Of a stretch of DNA of 25,039 nt, positions 6,963 through 14,637 are shown piece after piece. The stretch comes from CBDUUP01 sp965370435 (GTDB lineage: Bacteria > Chloroflexota > Anaerolineae > Anaerolineales > UBA11579): positions 1-25,039 of the forward strand of contig CBDUUP010000019.1 in NCBI GenBank assembly GCA_965370435.1, in the 5' to 3' direction. Every line of letters begins with the position of its first letter. The stretch's first letter is position 1. The position numbers and the translations under genes were made by a program. The notes under the pieces were generated by a model. It was not told where the DNA came from. It made no database searches and saw nothing but the letters and a program-made list of their open reading frames with translations.

Positions 6963-7803
6963 GAGGCATCTCGTCGTCGCCGCAGCAGGTATCGCTCAGC
7001 AGGGCCACGCCATTCTCGGTTTCCACGACGTGCAGGTGGCTGCCGTAAGCGGCCACCAGCTTTTCAGGGACGAACACTTCCTCCGGCGACCCAAAGGCCA
7101 GCAGGCGGCGGTTGAGCAGCATCACCCGGTCAAAGCGTTCGGCGGCCAGATTCAGGTCATGGGTGGCGACCATCACGGTCACTTTTCTTTCCCGCAGCGC
7201 GTCAAGGATGTGGAAGATGTCCTCTTTGGAGGTCGCGTCCAACCCGCTGAGCGGCTCGTCCATCAGCATCAATTCGGCTTCCTGGGCCAAAGCGCGGGCG
7301 ATGAACATGCGCTGCTGCTGCCCCCCGGAGAGTTCGCCGATCTGCCGTCCGGCCAGATGCTGCATCCCCACCACTTCCAAACACTGGCGCACGTAATCCC
7401 AATCTTGGGTCCGGGCGCTGCGCAGAAAGCCGATCTTCCCGATGCGGCCCATCATCACCACGTCGGCCACGCTGACCGGAAAGCTCCAGTCCACCTGACT
7501 GCGCTGGGGCACGTAGGCGATGCAGATGTGGCCGCCCGGCCCGTGGCCGTAGACCTTCACCCCGCCGGAGGTGGGCGACAATACACCCGCGATGACCTTG
7601 AAGAGGGTGCTTTTCCCGGCCCCATTCGGCCCCACCACCGCCACCCGCTCCCCCGCCTCCAGATCAAAGGATACATCTTCAAGGGCCGCGCCGTTCTCGT
7701 AGCGCAGGTTAAGGCCCACCGCGCTGATGGTGGGCGCGCCTTCTCGGTGGGGTTGGCCTCGCTCGGCCAGGGGATTTTTACGTAGAAAGTTGAGAATATT
7801 CAT
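6955..7803 (-). CDS. Zinc/manganese-type ABC transporter, ATP-binding protein
   Basis: The 282-residue ATPase of the metal importer. All motifs are intact: Walker A GPNGAGKST, Q-loop YVPQ, signature LSGGQQQR, Walker B LMLMDEP, and switch histidine ATHD. The YVPQRSQVDWSFPVSVADVVMMGR stretch after the Q-loop is typical of ZnuC/MntB ATPases. There is an N-terminal extension of about 25 residues before the ATPase core. The C-terminal tail ends DTCCGDDEMPHG; the Cys pair, acidic residues and His could bind metal and act as a regulatory sensor, which is inference. The gene lies 237 bp downstream of the binding-protein gene, a gap filled by palindromic repeats. Confidence 0.93.
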   Translation of the reverse strand: MNILNFLRKNPLAERGQPHREGAPTISAVGLNLRYENGAALEDVSFDLEAGERVAVVGPNGAGKSTLFKVIAGVLSPTSGGVKVYGHGPGGHICIAYVPQRSQVDWSFPVSVADVVMMGRIGKIGFLRSARTQDWDYVRQCLEVVGMQHLAGRQIGELSGGQQQRMFIARALAQEAELMLMDEPLSGLDATSKEDIFHILDALRERKVTVMVATHDLNLAAERFDRVMLLNRRLLAFGSPEEVFVPEKLVAAYGSHLHVVETENGVALLSDTCCGDDEMPHG

Positions 7804-7839
7804 CGTTCACCACCCCAATTTTACCGTAGAACCACCGTA

Positions 7840-7864
7840 GGGGCGGGGATAAGCCCCGCTCCCC
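7840..7864. repeat. G/C-run palindrome
   Basis: GGGGCGGGG and CCCCGCTCCCC pair around ATAAG with one bulged T, giving about nine GC pairs. It lies inside the metal-transporter operon between the binding protein and the ATPase. It probably belongs to the same set of dispersed intergenic elements as 7934-7993 and may set relative expression of the two genes by RNA processing or partial termination. Confidence 0.45.
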
Positions 7865-7933
7865 AGGCACACAAAATATAAGGACTCCTTGAATAGTTTT
7901 TGTATTTCCGTGGAAATCGCTACATTAGTTTTT

Positions 7934-7993
7934 AGGAGTCGAGGCTTTAGCCGGGTCTCCTCGCCAGTTCTTCCGGCTGAAGCCTCGACTCCT
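7934..7993. repeat. REP-like element, 21-bp inverted repeat
   Basis: Arms 7934-7954 and 7973-7993 pair over 21 bp with a single T/G wobble, around an 18-nt loop. The sequence core is GAGTCGAGGCTTTAGCCGG. Part of the arm (CCTCGACTCC) also occurs at 71-80, after the pmbA terminator, which suggests a family of dispersed palindromes. It sits within the metal-transporter operon. Confidence 0.65.
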
Positions 7994-8040
7994 TCACAGC
8001 CCCGCCAGTGGTCGCCCTTACAAAAATGTTTTCGCTGAGG

Positions 8041-8928
8041 TTATTCCAACGCCCCCACAATCGCGGCCACGTTATACCTCATCATCTCCAGGTACGTCGC
8101 CGCCGGGCCATCGGGTGCGCTCAACGAACCGGTGTACACGAAAACCAATGCTGTGCCGGTATCCTCGGCCACCCGCTCGGCCAGATTGGCATTGACCGTA
8201 TTCCCCACAAAAACCGCTCTAGCCCCCAGAGACTGGATAGTATCCATCAGAGCGGCCAGTTCCTGCGCCGAAGGCTCAGCCAGGGAGCTGTATCCCGGGA
8301 TCACCGCCCCCACGATCTCAAAGCCGTAGCGGTTGGCGAAATAGCCCCAGGTATCATGGTCGCTGACCAGCTTGCGGGCATCCTCTGATAGGTCAGCCAC
8401 CTGCGCAGTTATCCATTCGTCCAGGGCGCGCAGTTCTTCTTTATAGGCCTCCGCGTTGGCGGCGTAGAGAGAGGCGTTCTCGGGGTCTAATTCGCTCAAG
8501 TGGTTGGCGATGGTATCCACCCACACCAGGAGGTTGAGCGGATCGAACCACACGTGGGGGTCGAAATCCCCCTCCTCCTGGTCGCCGAGTTCAAACAGAT
8601 CAATCCCTTCGGACACAGAAACCACCCGCCCCGCCCCGCCCGCATTCTCCAACAGCCCGCTCAGAAAGGTCTCCAGGCCTACCCCGTTGATGAAGATCAC
8701 CTCGGCCTCGGCCACGGCAACGATATCCTGGGGCGCGGGTTCAAATGAATGAGGGTCCGTGCCGGGAGGCAGCAGCGCTGTCAGGTCAATCGCCTCCCCG
8801 CCGACCACGCCAACCACATCGGCGACGATGCTGGTCGTGGCGACGATTTTGATTTTTCCATTATCACCTACGGTTGATGAACTACATGCAGACAGCAATA
8901 GCAAAAAAAACAAGCCCAATCTTCGCAT
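8041..8928 (-). CDS. Metal ABC transporter substrate-binding lipoprotein (ZnuA/TroA family)
   Basis: A surface-anchored cluster A-I binding protein that captures Zn2+ or Mn2+ for the importer. The 295-residue precursor starts MRRLGLFFLLLLSAC, with lipidation expected at Cys15. Metal ligands expected from the family are His60 (TDPHSFEP), His125 (DPHVWFDP) and His191 (SDHDTWGYF). A His at the third place is typical of zinc members. The usual fourth-ligand Asp in the DSLS block is replaced by Gly267 (YTGSLS), leaving a three-His site. There is no long His-rich loop; instead a short acidic stretch, GDQEEGDFD, precedes His125. The ribosome site GGAGGAG lies just before ATG 8928. The gene follows pcm by 52 bp with no terminator. 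Confidence 0.92.
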   Translation of the reverse strand: MRRLGLFFLLLLSACSSSTVGDNGKIKIVATTSIVADVVGVVGGEAIDLTALLPPGTDPHSFEPAPQDIVAVAEAEVIFINGVGLETFLSGLLENAGGAGRVVSVSEGIDLFELGDQEEGDFDPHVWFDPLNLLVWVDTIANHLSELDPENASLYAANAEAYKEELRALDEWITAQVADLSEDARKLVSDHDTWGYFANRYGFEIVGAVIPGYSSLAEPSAQELAALMDTIQSLGARAVFVGNTVNANLAERVAEDTGTALVFVYTGSLSAPDGPAATYLEMMRYNVAAIVGALE

Positions 8929-8980
8929 TACTCCTCCGAAAAGCGGTCACTTCACCAAATAGGGCTGCCGTTCTCCCAGG

Positions 8981-9652
8981 TCAGGCAGGTTTCCACTCCG
9001 AATCACCCCAACCATGTTCCCCCCGCAAGGGGACAAACGCCACCGGAACCACGTACTCACGTTCATACCGAGCGCCGCGTCGCCGCACCAGCCGCAAGGT
9101 CTGGCCGTTATAGCCGCCTACCGGGATCACCAGCCTGCCGCCATCGGCCAGTTGGCGCTTCAACGGCGGGGGCACTTCGGGCGCGGCGGCGGTGACCATG
9201 ATGGCGTTGTAGGGGCCATTCTCCGGCCAACCCGGCGAGCCATCCCCAACCTGGATCTGGACGTTGTCTATTCCCAGGTCGGCCAGCGCCTGGGAAGCTT
9301 GATCGGCCAACGGTTGGTGGCGCTCTATGGTGTATACCTGCCGCGCCAGGCGGGCCAACACCGCGGCCTGGTATCCAGAGCCGGTGCCGATCTCCAGCAC
9401 GGTGTCGTCCGCTTCCAGTTGCAGCAGTTGGGTCATCAGAGCTACGATGTAGGGCTGGGAGATGGTCTGTCCTTCCCCAATGGGCAGCGGGCCGTCGGCG
9501 TAAGCCATGTGAACGTAGTCGGGAGGCACGAAACGATGGCGGGGGACCGCCCGCATAGCATCCAGCACCCGTTGGCTGCGGATATCGCGTGTCGCCAATT
9601 GTTCATCCACCATCCGCTGCCGTTCAGCGGCATATTCCAAGGTCTCTTCCAT
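8981..9652 (-). CDS. pcm: Protein-L-isoaspartate O-methyltransferase
   Basis: Repairs aged proteins: it transfers a methyl group from SAM to abnormal L-isoaspartyl residues, which then revert to aspartate. The 223-residue product shows DYVHMAYADGPLPIGEGQTISQP (near residues 45-67), the PCMT signature around the isoaspartate site, and SAM motif I VLEIGTGSGY (residues 85-94). The frame is open upstream to 9745, but the family N-terminus (MEETLEYAAERQRMVDEQL) and a GGGGAG ribosome site support ATG 9652. It begins 4 bp after the stop of the RNHCP gene, so the two are translationally close. It is followed after 52 bp by the metal-binding protein gene. Confidence 0.95.
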   Translation of the reverse strand: MEETLEYAAERQRMVDEQLATRDIRSQRVLDAMRAVPRHRFVPPDYVHMAYADGPLPIGEGQTISQPYIVALMTQLLQLEADDTVLEIGTGSGYQAAVLARLARQVYTIERHQPLADQASQALADLGIDNVQIQVGDGSPGWPENGPYNAIMVTAAAPEVPPPLKRQLADGGRLVIPVGGYNGQTLRLVRRRGARYEREYVVPVAFVPLRGEHGWGDSEWKPA

Positions 9653-9656
9653 CACA

Positions 9657-10010
9657 TCACTTCTCCCCACCCGGTCCGGCCTGGGAAGCCAGAGCCAGGA
9701 TGGCCTCGAAATCATCCTCCGGGGCGGATTTGTTGCGTTTCTCATAACCGCACTGGGCGCAGCGGTGGATGAGGATGTACCCCCCGGACTTCACCTCCAT
9801 CCCCACCGGCTCCATCATCCCGCCGCAGGCCGCGGCCCGGTCGCCGGGATTAAGGTCCACGTGCCGGCTCCACAAGCAGCGCGGGCAGTGGTTAGTGTAA
9901 CCCGTCCCGGCCACCTCCAGGCCGCAGTTCTGGCAGATAAAATCTTCTATGGTACGCTGGAAATTTCTAGAAATTCGATTCTCGCAACTCCAATTAAATA
10001 CAGTTACCAC
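9657..10010 (-). CDS. RNHCP-domain zinc ribbon protein
   Basis: A small (117-residue) soluble zinc-ribbon protein of the RNHCP family, whose function is not known. The hallmark blocks are present in order: DFICQNCGLEV, GYTNHCPRCLWSRHVD, NPGDRAAACGGMMEP and ILIHRCAQCGYEKRNK. They supply CxxC, CxxC and CxxC pairs that should hold structural zinc. The start used is GTG 10010, the most upstream option. The family usually begins only a few residues before the first CxxC, so a shorter start cannot be excluded. It lies 59 bp after mutY and 4 bp before pcm, in a co-directional block that continues into a zinc-type importer. Confidence 0.88.
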   Translation of the reverse strand: MVTVFNWSCENRISRNFQRTIEDFICQNCGLEVAGTGYTNHCPRCLWSRHVDLNPGDRAAACGGMMEPVGMEVKSGGYILIHRCAQCGYEKRNKSAPEDDFEAILALASQAGPGGEK

Positions 10011-10046
10011 TAAGACTCCTTGTCTCTATAGATTTTACCCCATTTC

Positions 10047-10060
10047 CTTTGTGCCTTTGT
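10047..10060. repeat. Dispersed 14-bp repeat, copy 1
   Basis: CTTTGTGCCTTTGT lies between mutY and the RNHCP gene. Its reverse complement ACAAAGGCACAAAG recurs at 16256-16269 just after another gene. This suggests a short intergenic repeat family placed at gene ends. Confidence 0.4.
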
Positions 10061-10069
10061 ATCTTCGGG

Positions 10070-11134
10070 TTAAAGTTTATCTTCTAACCCCAATAAAGCA
10101 CGCGAAATCTGGCGGTCTATCTTCCCCATGGGAAAATCCGAAAGGTCTTCCAATTTCACCCAGCGCAGGTCGGCAGCCTCCAACGCCTGCGGCTCGCCAT
10201 CCAGAAGCGTACAGAAAAAGGCATGCAGGGTGATCTTGAAATGAGTATAAGCGTGCTGGTAGACGCCAATCTCCTCCCCCACTTCAACCTCCACGCCCAA
10301 CTCCTCCATGATCTCCCGCCGCAGGCAGGCGGGCAAGTCTTCGCCTTCCTCTTGGGTGCCTCCGGGGAACTCCCACATGCCGCCCAGCAGTTCGTTCTCC
10401 GGCCGCTGAGCGAGGAGGAATAGCCCCCCGCGTCGGATGACCGCCGCCGTGACAATAAGATGCGGCAGGGGCTTTTTAGGCTTCTTCACCGGACGTTCAG
10501 CCTGGATTCCCAGAGCATAGGCCTCGCACAACGTCGCCAGGGGACAATTCTCACAGTCCGGGTTGCGCGGCTTACAAACTGTCGCGCCGAGTTCCATCAA
10601 GGCCTGGTTGTAATCCCCGGCCCGCCCCGGCGGTAGGTGGGCTTCAGCCAGCGCCCAGATGCGCCCTTCCCCCGCCCCCGAATCCACCGGCTCAACCACG
10701 TCAAAGACCCGGGCCAACACCCGCTTCACGTTGCCATCCACCGCCGCCTCGTCCAGGCCGAAGACCAGCGACGCGATAGCCCCCGCGGTGTATCGCCCAA
10801 TCCCCGGCAGGCGGCGCAGGGCCTTCGTCTCAGCGGGGAGCTGGCCGCCATGTTCAGCAGCCACGATCTGCGCCGCGCGGTGCAGGTTGCGCGCCCGGCC
10901 GTAATACCCCAATCCTTCCCAGAGCGACAACACCTCCTGCTGAGAGGCCGCCGCCAGCGACTCCACTGTCGGGAAGCGCGCCATCCAGCGGGCGTAATAG
11001 GGGAGGACAGTCTCCACCCGGGTCTGCTGGAGCATGATCTCTGAGACCCACACGGCGTAGGGATCGGGATTGCCCCGCCAGGGGAAATCGCGGGCATTAT
11101 CGGCATACCATTCGAGGAGCAAGTTTGAGAGCAT
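10070..11134 (-). CDS. mutY: Adenine DNA glycosylase MutY
   Basis: Removes adenine mispaired with 8-oxoguanine as part of the GO repair system. The 354-residue protein has the full two-domain layout. The N-terminal catalytic domain has Glu32 in WVSEIMLQQT, the helix-hairpin-helix LPGIGRYTAGAI (109-120), catalytic Asp133 in AVDGNVKRVLAR, and the 4Fe-4S ligands Cys187-x6-Cys194-x2-Cys197-x5-Cys203. A C-terminal NUDIX-like domain, used for 8-oxoG recognition, carries an intact Nudix box (259-281, GTQEEGE...REIMEELGV). MutY C-domains often have a degraded box, so this complete one is notable. The frame continues upstream to 11203 only by reading a tandem repeat; family alignment supports ATG 11134. 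That start has no Shine-Dalgarno. Confidence 0.95.
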   Translation of the reverse strand: MLSNLLLEWYADNARDFPWRGNPDPYAVWVSEIMLQQTRVETVLPYYARWMARFPTVESLAAASQQEVLSLWEGLGYYGRARNLHRAAQIVAAEHGGQLPAETKALRRLPGIGRYTAGAIASLVFGLDEAAVDGNVKRVLARVFDVVEPVDSGAGEGRIWALAEAHLPPGRAGDYNQALMELGATVCKPRNPDCENCPLATLCEAYALGIQAERPVKKPKKPLPHLIVTAAVIRRGGLFLLAQRPENELLGGMWEFPGGTQEEGEDLPACLRREIMEELGVEVEVGEEIGVYQHAYTHFKITLHAFFCTLLDGEPQALEAADLRWVKLEDLSDFPMGKIDRQISRALLGLEDKL

Positions 11135-11138
11135 GGGT

Positions 11139-11212
11139 GCAAGTGGGCAAGTGGGCAAGAAGCAAGTGGGCAAGAAGCAAGTGGGCAAGTGTGCAAGTGG
11201 CAAGTAGGCAAG
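11139..11212. repeat. Tandem repeat abutting the mutY start
   Basis: Degenerate 7-8 bp units of CAAGTGG(G), organised partly as 15-bp units (CAAGTGGGCAAGAAG), fill the space directly upstream of the mutY ATG. The repeat begins five bases before the start codon and replaces any ribosome site. In the mutY frame it would read as repeated LPTCF. Replication slippage would alter the mutY leader. Confidence 0.75.
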
Positions 11213-11265
11213 ATTACGAGTGGCGGATTAGGGATTGCGGATTTTATCTTTGGAGGGGCAGCTAT

Positions 11266-11320
11266 CTATTCTCCATTCTCTATGTTCTATTCTCTCCTCT
11301 CTATTCTCTGCTCTCGCTTG
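11266..11320. repeat. Pyrimidine-rich imperfect tandem repeat
   Basis: Several imperfect copies of CTATTCTC-like units on the plus strand (AGAGAATAG on the minus strand). They run into the last codons of the methyltransferase gene, whose C-terminus (SESRE-stop) is encoded by the repeat. This suggests the end of the gene was overwritten or extended by repeat growth. Confidence 0.55.
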
Positions 11321-12128
11321 GTTTTCGGGCGAGGAAGAGGCCCATGTCTTTGGTGATGTGGATCGCGCCGTGAGCGGCGATTTGGTCTTCAAGCATCTGG
11401 GTGAAGGCGGTGAGTTTATCGCCCACCAGGATGTCGCCGACATTGCTCATACCGGAGAGCAGGTAGGCCACCAGCGGTGCGGCCTCCGTGATTTCAAGGT
11501 TGTTTTCATGGCGGCGGAGGGTGATGTCGTCAAACCAGGGTTCAAGCTGGCTGCGCCCACTATCCAGCATGAAGGAATCGCTCAGCCGATTGACGCCATA
11601 AGAGATTCGGGAATCAAACCCGTTGACCAATTCGCTCAATTCCGCCAGGTGCGCCTCGCCCATGGTCGCGGCCAGGAAACGCCCTCCCGGTTTGAGCGCC
11701 CGGTGAATCTCGGCTAAGGCTTTGGGACGGTCAGGGATGTGGAAGAGCATCATGTGGGCCAGAACCACGTCGAAGCTGTTATCAGGGAAGGGGATCTCTT
11801 GGGCATCAATGACCTCAAAGGTGAAGCGATCCTGATGGTCGCGCAGGGTCTCCTGGGCTGCGGCTGCCATGCCGGGCGAGAAATCCGACAGGGTGATCTC
11901 CCAACCGGAGGGTAGACCCTCGACCAATCCCGGCCACATAGTCGCCGGACCGCAGCCCAATTCCAGAATACCGCACTCCGGCGGAAAATCGTACTGGTCA
12001 AACAACCAGCCGAACCAATCCTGGGGGCTGGTACTGAAACGGGCATGCAGTTGAATGCGGGCCTCCAGATTCGAGGCGTCTTTGTACTGGTCGTTGCGCA
12101 AGTAGTCGGTATCGGTTAGACGGGACAT
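11301..12128 (-). CDS. Class I SAM-dependent methyltransferase
   Basis: A 275-residue methyltransferase of the UbiE/Methyltransf_11 type; the substrate is unknown. SAM motif I is GILELGCGPATMWPG (near residues 50-64), followed by an acidic loop DFSPGM (post-I), motif II-like FDVVLAHMMLFHIPD, and motif III LKPGGRFLAAT. The open frame reaches 12227, but ATG 12128 (MSRLTDTDYLRNDQYKD) has GGAG at the right distance and begins the typical family sequence. The C-terminal 100 residues resemble a small lid domain of small-molecule methyltransferases. It precedes mutY on the same strand, separated by about 166 bp of tandem repeats, so co-transcription is uncertain. Confidence 0.88.
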   Translation of the reverse strand: MSRLTDTDYLRNDQYKDASNLEARIQLHARFSTSPQDWFGWLFDQYDFPPECGILELGCGPATMWPGLVEGLPSGWEITLSDFSPGMAAAAQETLRDHQDRFTFEVIDAQEIPFPDNSFDVVLAHMMLFHIPDRPKALAEIHRALKPGGRFLAATMGEAHLAELSELVNGFDSRISYGVNRLSDSFMLDSGRSQLEPWFDDITLRRHENNLEITEAAPLVAYLLSGMSNVGDILVGDKLTAFTQMLEDQIAAHGAIHITKDMGLFLARKPSESRE

Positions 12129-12304
12129 AGATGAACTCCATAAGGTTGACTGGTGAACGGTCACTTTCGGGTTGGTTGGCAGATTATACCGCTGGTTTTG
12201 CCATGCAGAGATGGTCAAGATGAACATTCCAAGTAAACGCCAACTGGATTAATGTTTTCTTCGTTTCTCCCGGCTCTTTTTATTTTCAATTCAACCGGTT
12301 GTTC

Positions 12305-12336
12305 TTGAGATAGATTTGCCCATTCAGGTCTATAAT
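12305..12336 (+). promoter_or_regulatory. Possible promoter of the ZIP gene
   Basis: A perfect TATAAT at 12331-12336 is preceded by TTGAGA at 12305-12310, but the spacer is 20 nt, longer than ideal. It would give a leader of about 93 nt before ATG 12436. No metal-dependent regulator box could be recognised in that leader. Confidence 0.35.
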
Positions 12337-12435
12337 ATTCAATCAGCTATCCAGTCAATGAATTACTACCGATATCAGAAACTCCAGCATCTTTACGGCG
12401 AACTATAGAACTTCCAAAGATAAGCGAGGAATCTC

Positions 12436-13251
12436 ATGTCCATAGATTGGTTCTTGAATCTCAACCCGATTTGGCAAGCCCTTATGGGAACCGGTTTCAC
12501 CTGGTTCTTGACCGCCCTGGGAGCAGCGGTGGTCTTCATTTTCAAGACGGTCAACCGAAAATTGCTGGACAGCATGCTGGGATTCGCCGCCGGAGTGATG
12601 ATCGCCGCCAGTTATTGGTCGCTGCTGGCCCCGGCCATTGAAATGGCTGAGGAGTTGTCTGTGCCTGCCTGGCTCCCTGCGGCGATAGGGTTCCTGCTGG
12701 GAGGCGGGTTTCTTTGGGTGGTTGATAAAATATTACCCCACCTGCACCTCGGTTTCCCCATAGAGGAAGCCGAGGGAATCAAGACCAGTTGGCGGCGCAG
12801 TGTGCTGCTGGTTTTAGCCATCACCCTGCACAATATCCCCGAAGGGTTGGCAGTTGGCGTGGCTTTTGGCGCATTGGGGGCGGATCTGCCTTCCGCTTCC
12901 CTGGCCGGAGCCGTGGCCCTGGCGTTGGGGATCGGGATCCAAAACTTCCCTGAGGGAGCGGCGGTATCGGTGCCCTTGCGCAGAGAGGGGATGAGCCGTT
13001 TCAAGAGCTTCTGGTATGGTCAGATCTCCGGGATGGTTGAACCGGTTGCCGGCGTTCTGGGCGCCGCCGCGGTGCTGTATGTACGGCCCATCTTGCCCTA
13101 TGCCCTGGCCTTTGCGGCCGGAGCGATGATCTACGTGGTGGTCGAAGAGTTGATACCCGAATCCCAGTTGGAGAAGAACACCCACGCGGCCACCTTTGGA
13201 GCCATGCTGGGGTTCACTGTGATGATGATCCTGGACGTAGCCCTGGGATAG
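12436..13251 (+). CDS. ZIP-family divalent metal transporter (GufA type)
   Basis: A 271-residue inner-membrane protein moving zinc or related divalent cations. It shows the binuclear metal motifs of ZIP proteins: [14 protein letters not shown] around residues 131-144 (span 4) and [17 protein letters not shown] around residues 168-184 (span 5). About eight hydrophobic spans are visible. His/Glu side chains also lie on the cytoplasmic face ([17 protein letters not shown] near 97-113), in the loop that commonly binds metal. The ribosome site GAGGA precedes ATG 12436 by about 5 nt. Its presence next to a metal ABC importer operon on the other strand suggests shared metal homeostasis, but no common regulatory site was found. 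Confidence 0.93.
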   Translation: MSIDWFLNLNPIWQALMGTGFTWFLTALGAAVVFIFKTVNRKLLDSMLGFAAGVMIAASYWSLLAPAIEMAEELSVPAWLPAAIGFLLGGGFLWVVDKILPHLHLGFPIEEAEGIKTSWRRSVLLVLAITLHNIPEGLAVGVAFGALGADLPSASLAGAVALALGIGIQNFPEGAAVSVPLRREGMSRFKSFWYGQISGMVEPVAGVLGAAAVLYVRPILPYALAFAAGAMIYVVVEELIPESQLEKNTHAATFGAMLGFTVMMILDVALG

Positions 13252-13345
13252 CGCGCACTTCATCCTTTGTAAGAATGGAGCCGCCCATCGAGTCGCAATA
13301 AAGATAGGCTAAACGACAGAATTATATAATTCCCGGAGGTTTCTA

Positions 13346-14203
13346 ATGGGCGCAGCCAGAAAAATACGCAAAGTGTTGAAAAGCAAACCCACCCTGGAGG
13401 GCGCCGGAGTTCATCTCAACAGGGTCTTCGGGAATCCAGAGGTTCCCCAATTTGACCCTTTCTTGCTCCTGGATGATTTCCACTCCTCTGATCCATCCAA
13501 ATACCTGCCGGGTTTTCCCTGGCACCCCCACCGGGGCATTGAGACCATCACCTACGTCTTGCATGGGAATGTGGAGCATGGGGACAGTTTGGGCAACAAA
13601 GACGTGATCGCTTCGGGGGGTGTGCAATGGATGACTGCCGGAAGCGGCATCGTCCACCAGGAAATGCCCCAGGGCGAGGAGGATGGGTTGCTGTGGGGCT
13701 TCCAGCTATGGGCCAACCTGCCCGCCTCCCACAAGATGATGGACCCCCGCTACCGGGACATCCAACCCGCGCAGATTCCCGAGGTTGAATTGGATGGCGG
13801 CGTGAAGGTGAAGGTCATTTGTGGAGAGATCAACGGCGTCAAAGGGCCGGTGGAAGATATCGTCACCGACCCCGCATATCTAGATGTGACCGTGCCGCCC
13901 AACACAGCGTTCACCCATCCAGTATCGGAGGGGCATACGGTATTCGCCTACGTGATTGAAGGCCAGGGGTACTTCGATAGTCAGAAGGACAGCCTAATAG
14001 AGTCTGGGAACGTCGTCCTCTTCGAGGATGGCAATGAGGTGGCTATTGCGACGGAAGACGTAAGCGCCCGGTTCTTGCTCATCTCCGGGAAACCGATCGG
14101 GGAGCCGGTCGCCTGGTATGGCCCCATTGTGATGAACACTCAGGAGGAACTAGAAACCGCTGTGGATGAATATCAACGGGGGACTTTCCTCAAGCATACC
14201 TGA
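13346..14203 (+). CDS. Pirin family protein
   Basis: A bicupin iron protein of 285 residues. The metal ligands of the N-terminal cupin are intact: HPHRGIET (two His near residues 60 and 62) and GIVHQEMP (His and Glu near 103-105), with QWMTAGSG between. Bacterial pirins include quercetin dioxygenases and regulators of enzymes such as pyruvate dehydrogenase; nothing here picks between these. The C-terminal cupin block (EGHTVFAYVIEGQG) is present, so the protein is full length. The GGAGG ribosome site sits 6 nt before the ATG, and a TATAAT at 13325-13330 is so close that the leader must be very short if it is used. It ends 40 bp before a strong terminator. Confidence 0.94.
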   Translation: MGAARKIRKVLKSKPTLEGAGVHLNRVFGNPEVPQFDPFLLLDDFHSSDPSKYLPGFPWHPHRGIETITYVLHGNVEHGDSLGNKDVIASGGVQWMTAGSGIVHQEMPQGEEDGLLWGFQLWANLPASHKMMDPRYRDIQPAQIPEVELDGGVKVKVICGEINGVKGPVEDIVTDPAYLDVTVPPNTAFTHPVSEGHTVFAYVIEGQGYFDSQKDSLIESGNVVLFEDGNEVAIATEDVSARFLLISGKPIGEPVAWYGPIVMNTQEELETAVDEYQRGTFLKHT

Positions 14204-14242
14204 AGGGTAACGGGGAGGGGCGCATTGTAACTTGGACTGTAT

Positions 14243-14278
14243 AAAAAAAAGAGCGCAGTACGCTGCGCTCTTTTTTTT
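14243..14278. terminator. Bidirectional Rho-independent terminator
   Basis: Eight A, then GAGCGCAG, loop TACG, then CTGCGCTC and eight T: a 16-bp perfect stem counting the A/T arms, with T-tracts on both strands. It lies between the plus-strand pirin (ends 14203) and the minus-strand gene ending at 14310, so it serves both convergent units. The tetraloop TACG belongs to the stable UNCG class. Confidence 0.95.
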
Positions 14279-14309
14279 CATTCGAGGGTTAGCGAATTTG
14301 AATTATGGC

Positions 14310-14624
14310 CTACAACTGAAAACCTTTGCGGGCTTCGATCACCTTGTAATCAAAATTCACCACGTATTCTTGCAGCTTGTCGGTCATCTCATCCCATTTA
14401 TCCGAATCCAGGGCGTCCTGCACCTCCACCAGGGTGGGCATGACGGCTTCGGCCATGATGCGCGGCTGGTCTCCGTCGCCGTACATCGTCAGCCAGGCCT
14501 CGCTAAGCTCCAGGCCGAGTTTCTGGATGGCGGGGATGAAGTCTCCCACTACGTATTCAAAATATTCCTGCTCGGTGCCGGGACGAATATCCCAGGTCAA
14601 AACCAATTTGACTTCTTTAGCCAC
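14310..14624 (-). CDS. Small protein, dimeric alpha/beta-barrel-like, unknown role
   Basis: A 104-residue soluble protein that I do not assign to a named family. Its pattern suggests a ferredoxin-like dimeric alpha/beta barrel (ABM/NIPSNAP-like): a first strand VKLVLTWDIRPG, a helix EYFEYVVGDFIPAIQKLG, a strand with LSEAWLTMYG, a strand RIMAEAVMP, an acidic helix DALDSDKWDEMTDKLQEYV, and a last strand FDYKVIE. The frame is open to an ATG at 14663, but that would overlap the metallo-hydrolase gene. GTG 14624 has GGGAG 8 nt upstream and lies 13 bp after that gene's stop, so I use GTG. It is probably co-transcribed with the metallo-hydrolase and followed by the terminator at 14243-14278. Confidence 0.7.
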   Translation of the reverse strand: MAKEVKLVLTWDIRPGTEQEYFEYVVGDFIPAIQKLGLELSEAWLTMYGDGDQPRIMAEAVMPTLVEVQDALDSDKWDEMTDKLQEYVVNFDYKVIEARKGFQL

Positions 14625-14637
14625 TGCGTTGCTCCCA

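Noticed and set aside
6961..7785. Long open frame on the plus strand (274 codons)
   Set aside because: It is antisense to the metal-transporter ATPase, which has all ABC motifs. The frame is a shadow of high GC coding DNA, rich in His/Gln/Pro.
9014..9772. Long open frame on the plus strand (252 codons)
   Set aside because: Antisense to pcm, whose product is clearly recognisable.
11135..11203. N-terminal extension of MutY
   Set aside because: It is encoded by the tandem repeat and lies before the conserved family start; a real extension is unlikely, though in-frame.
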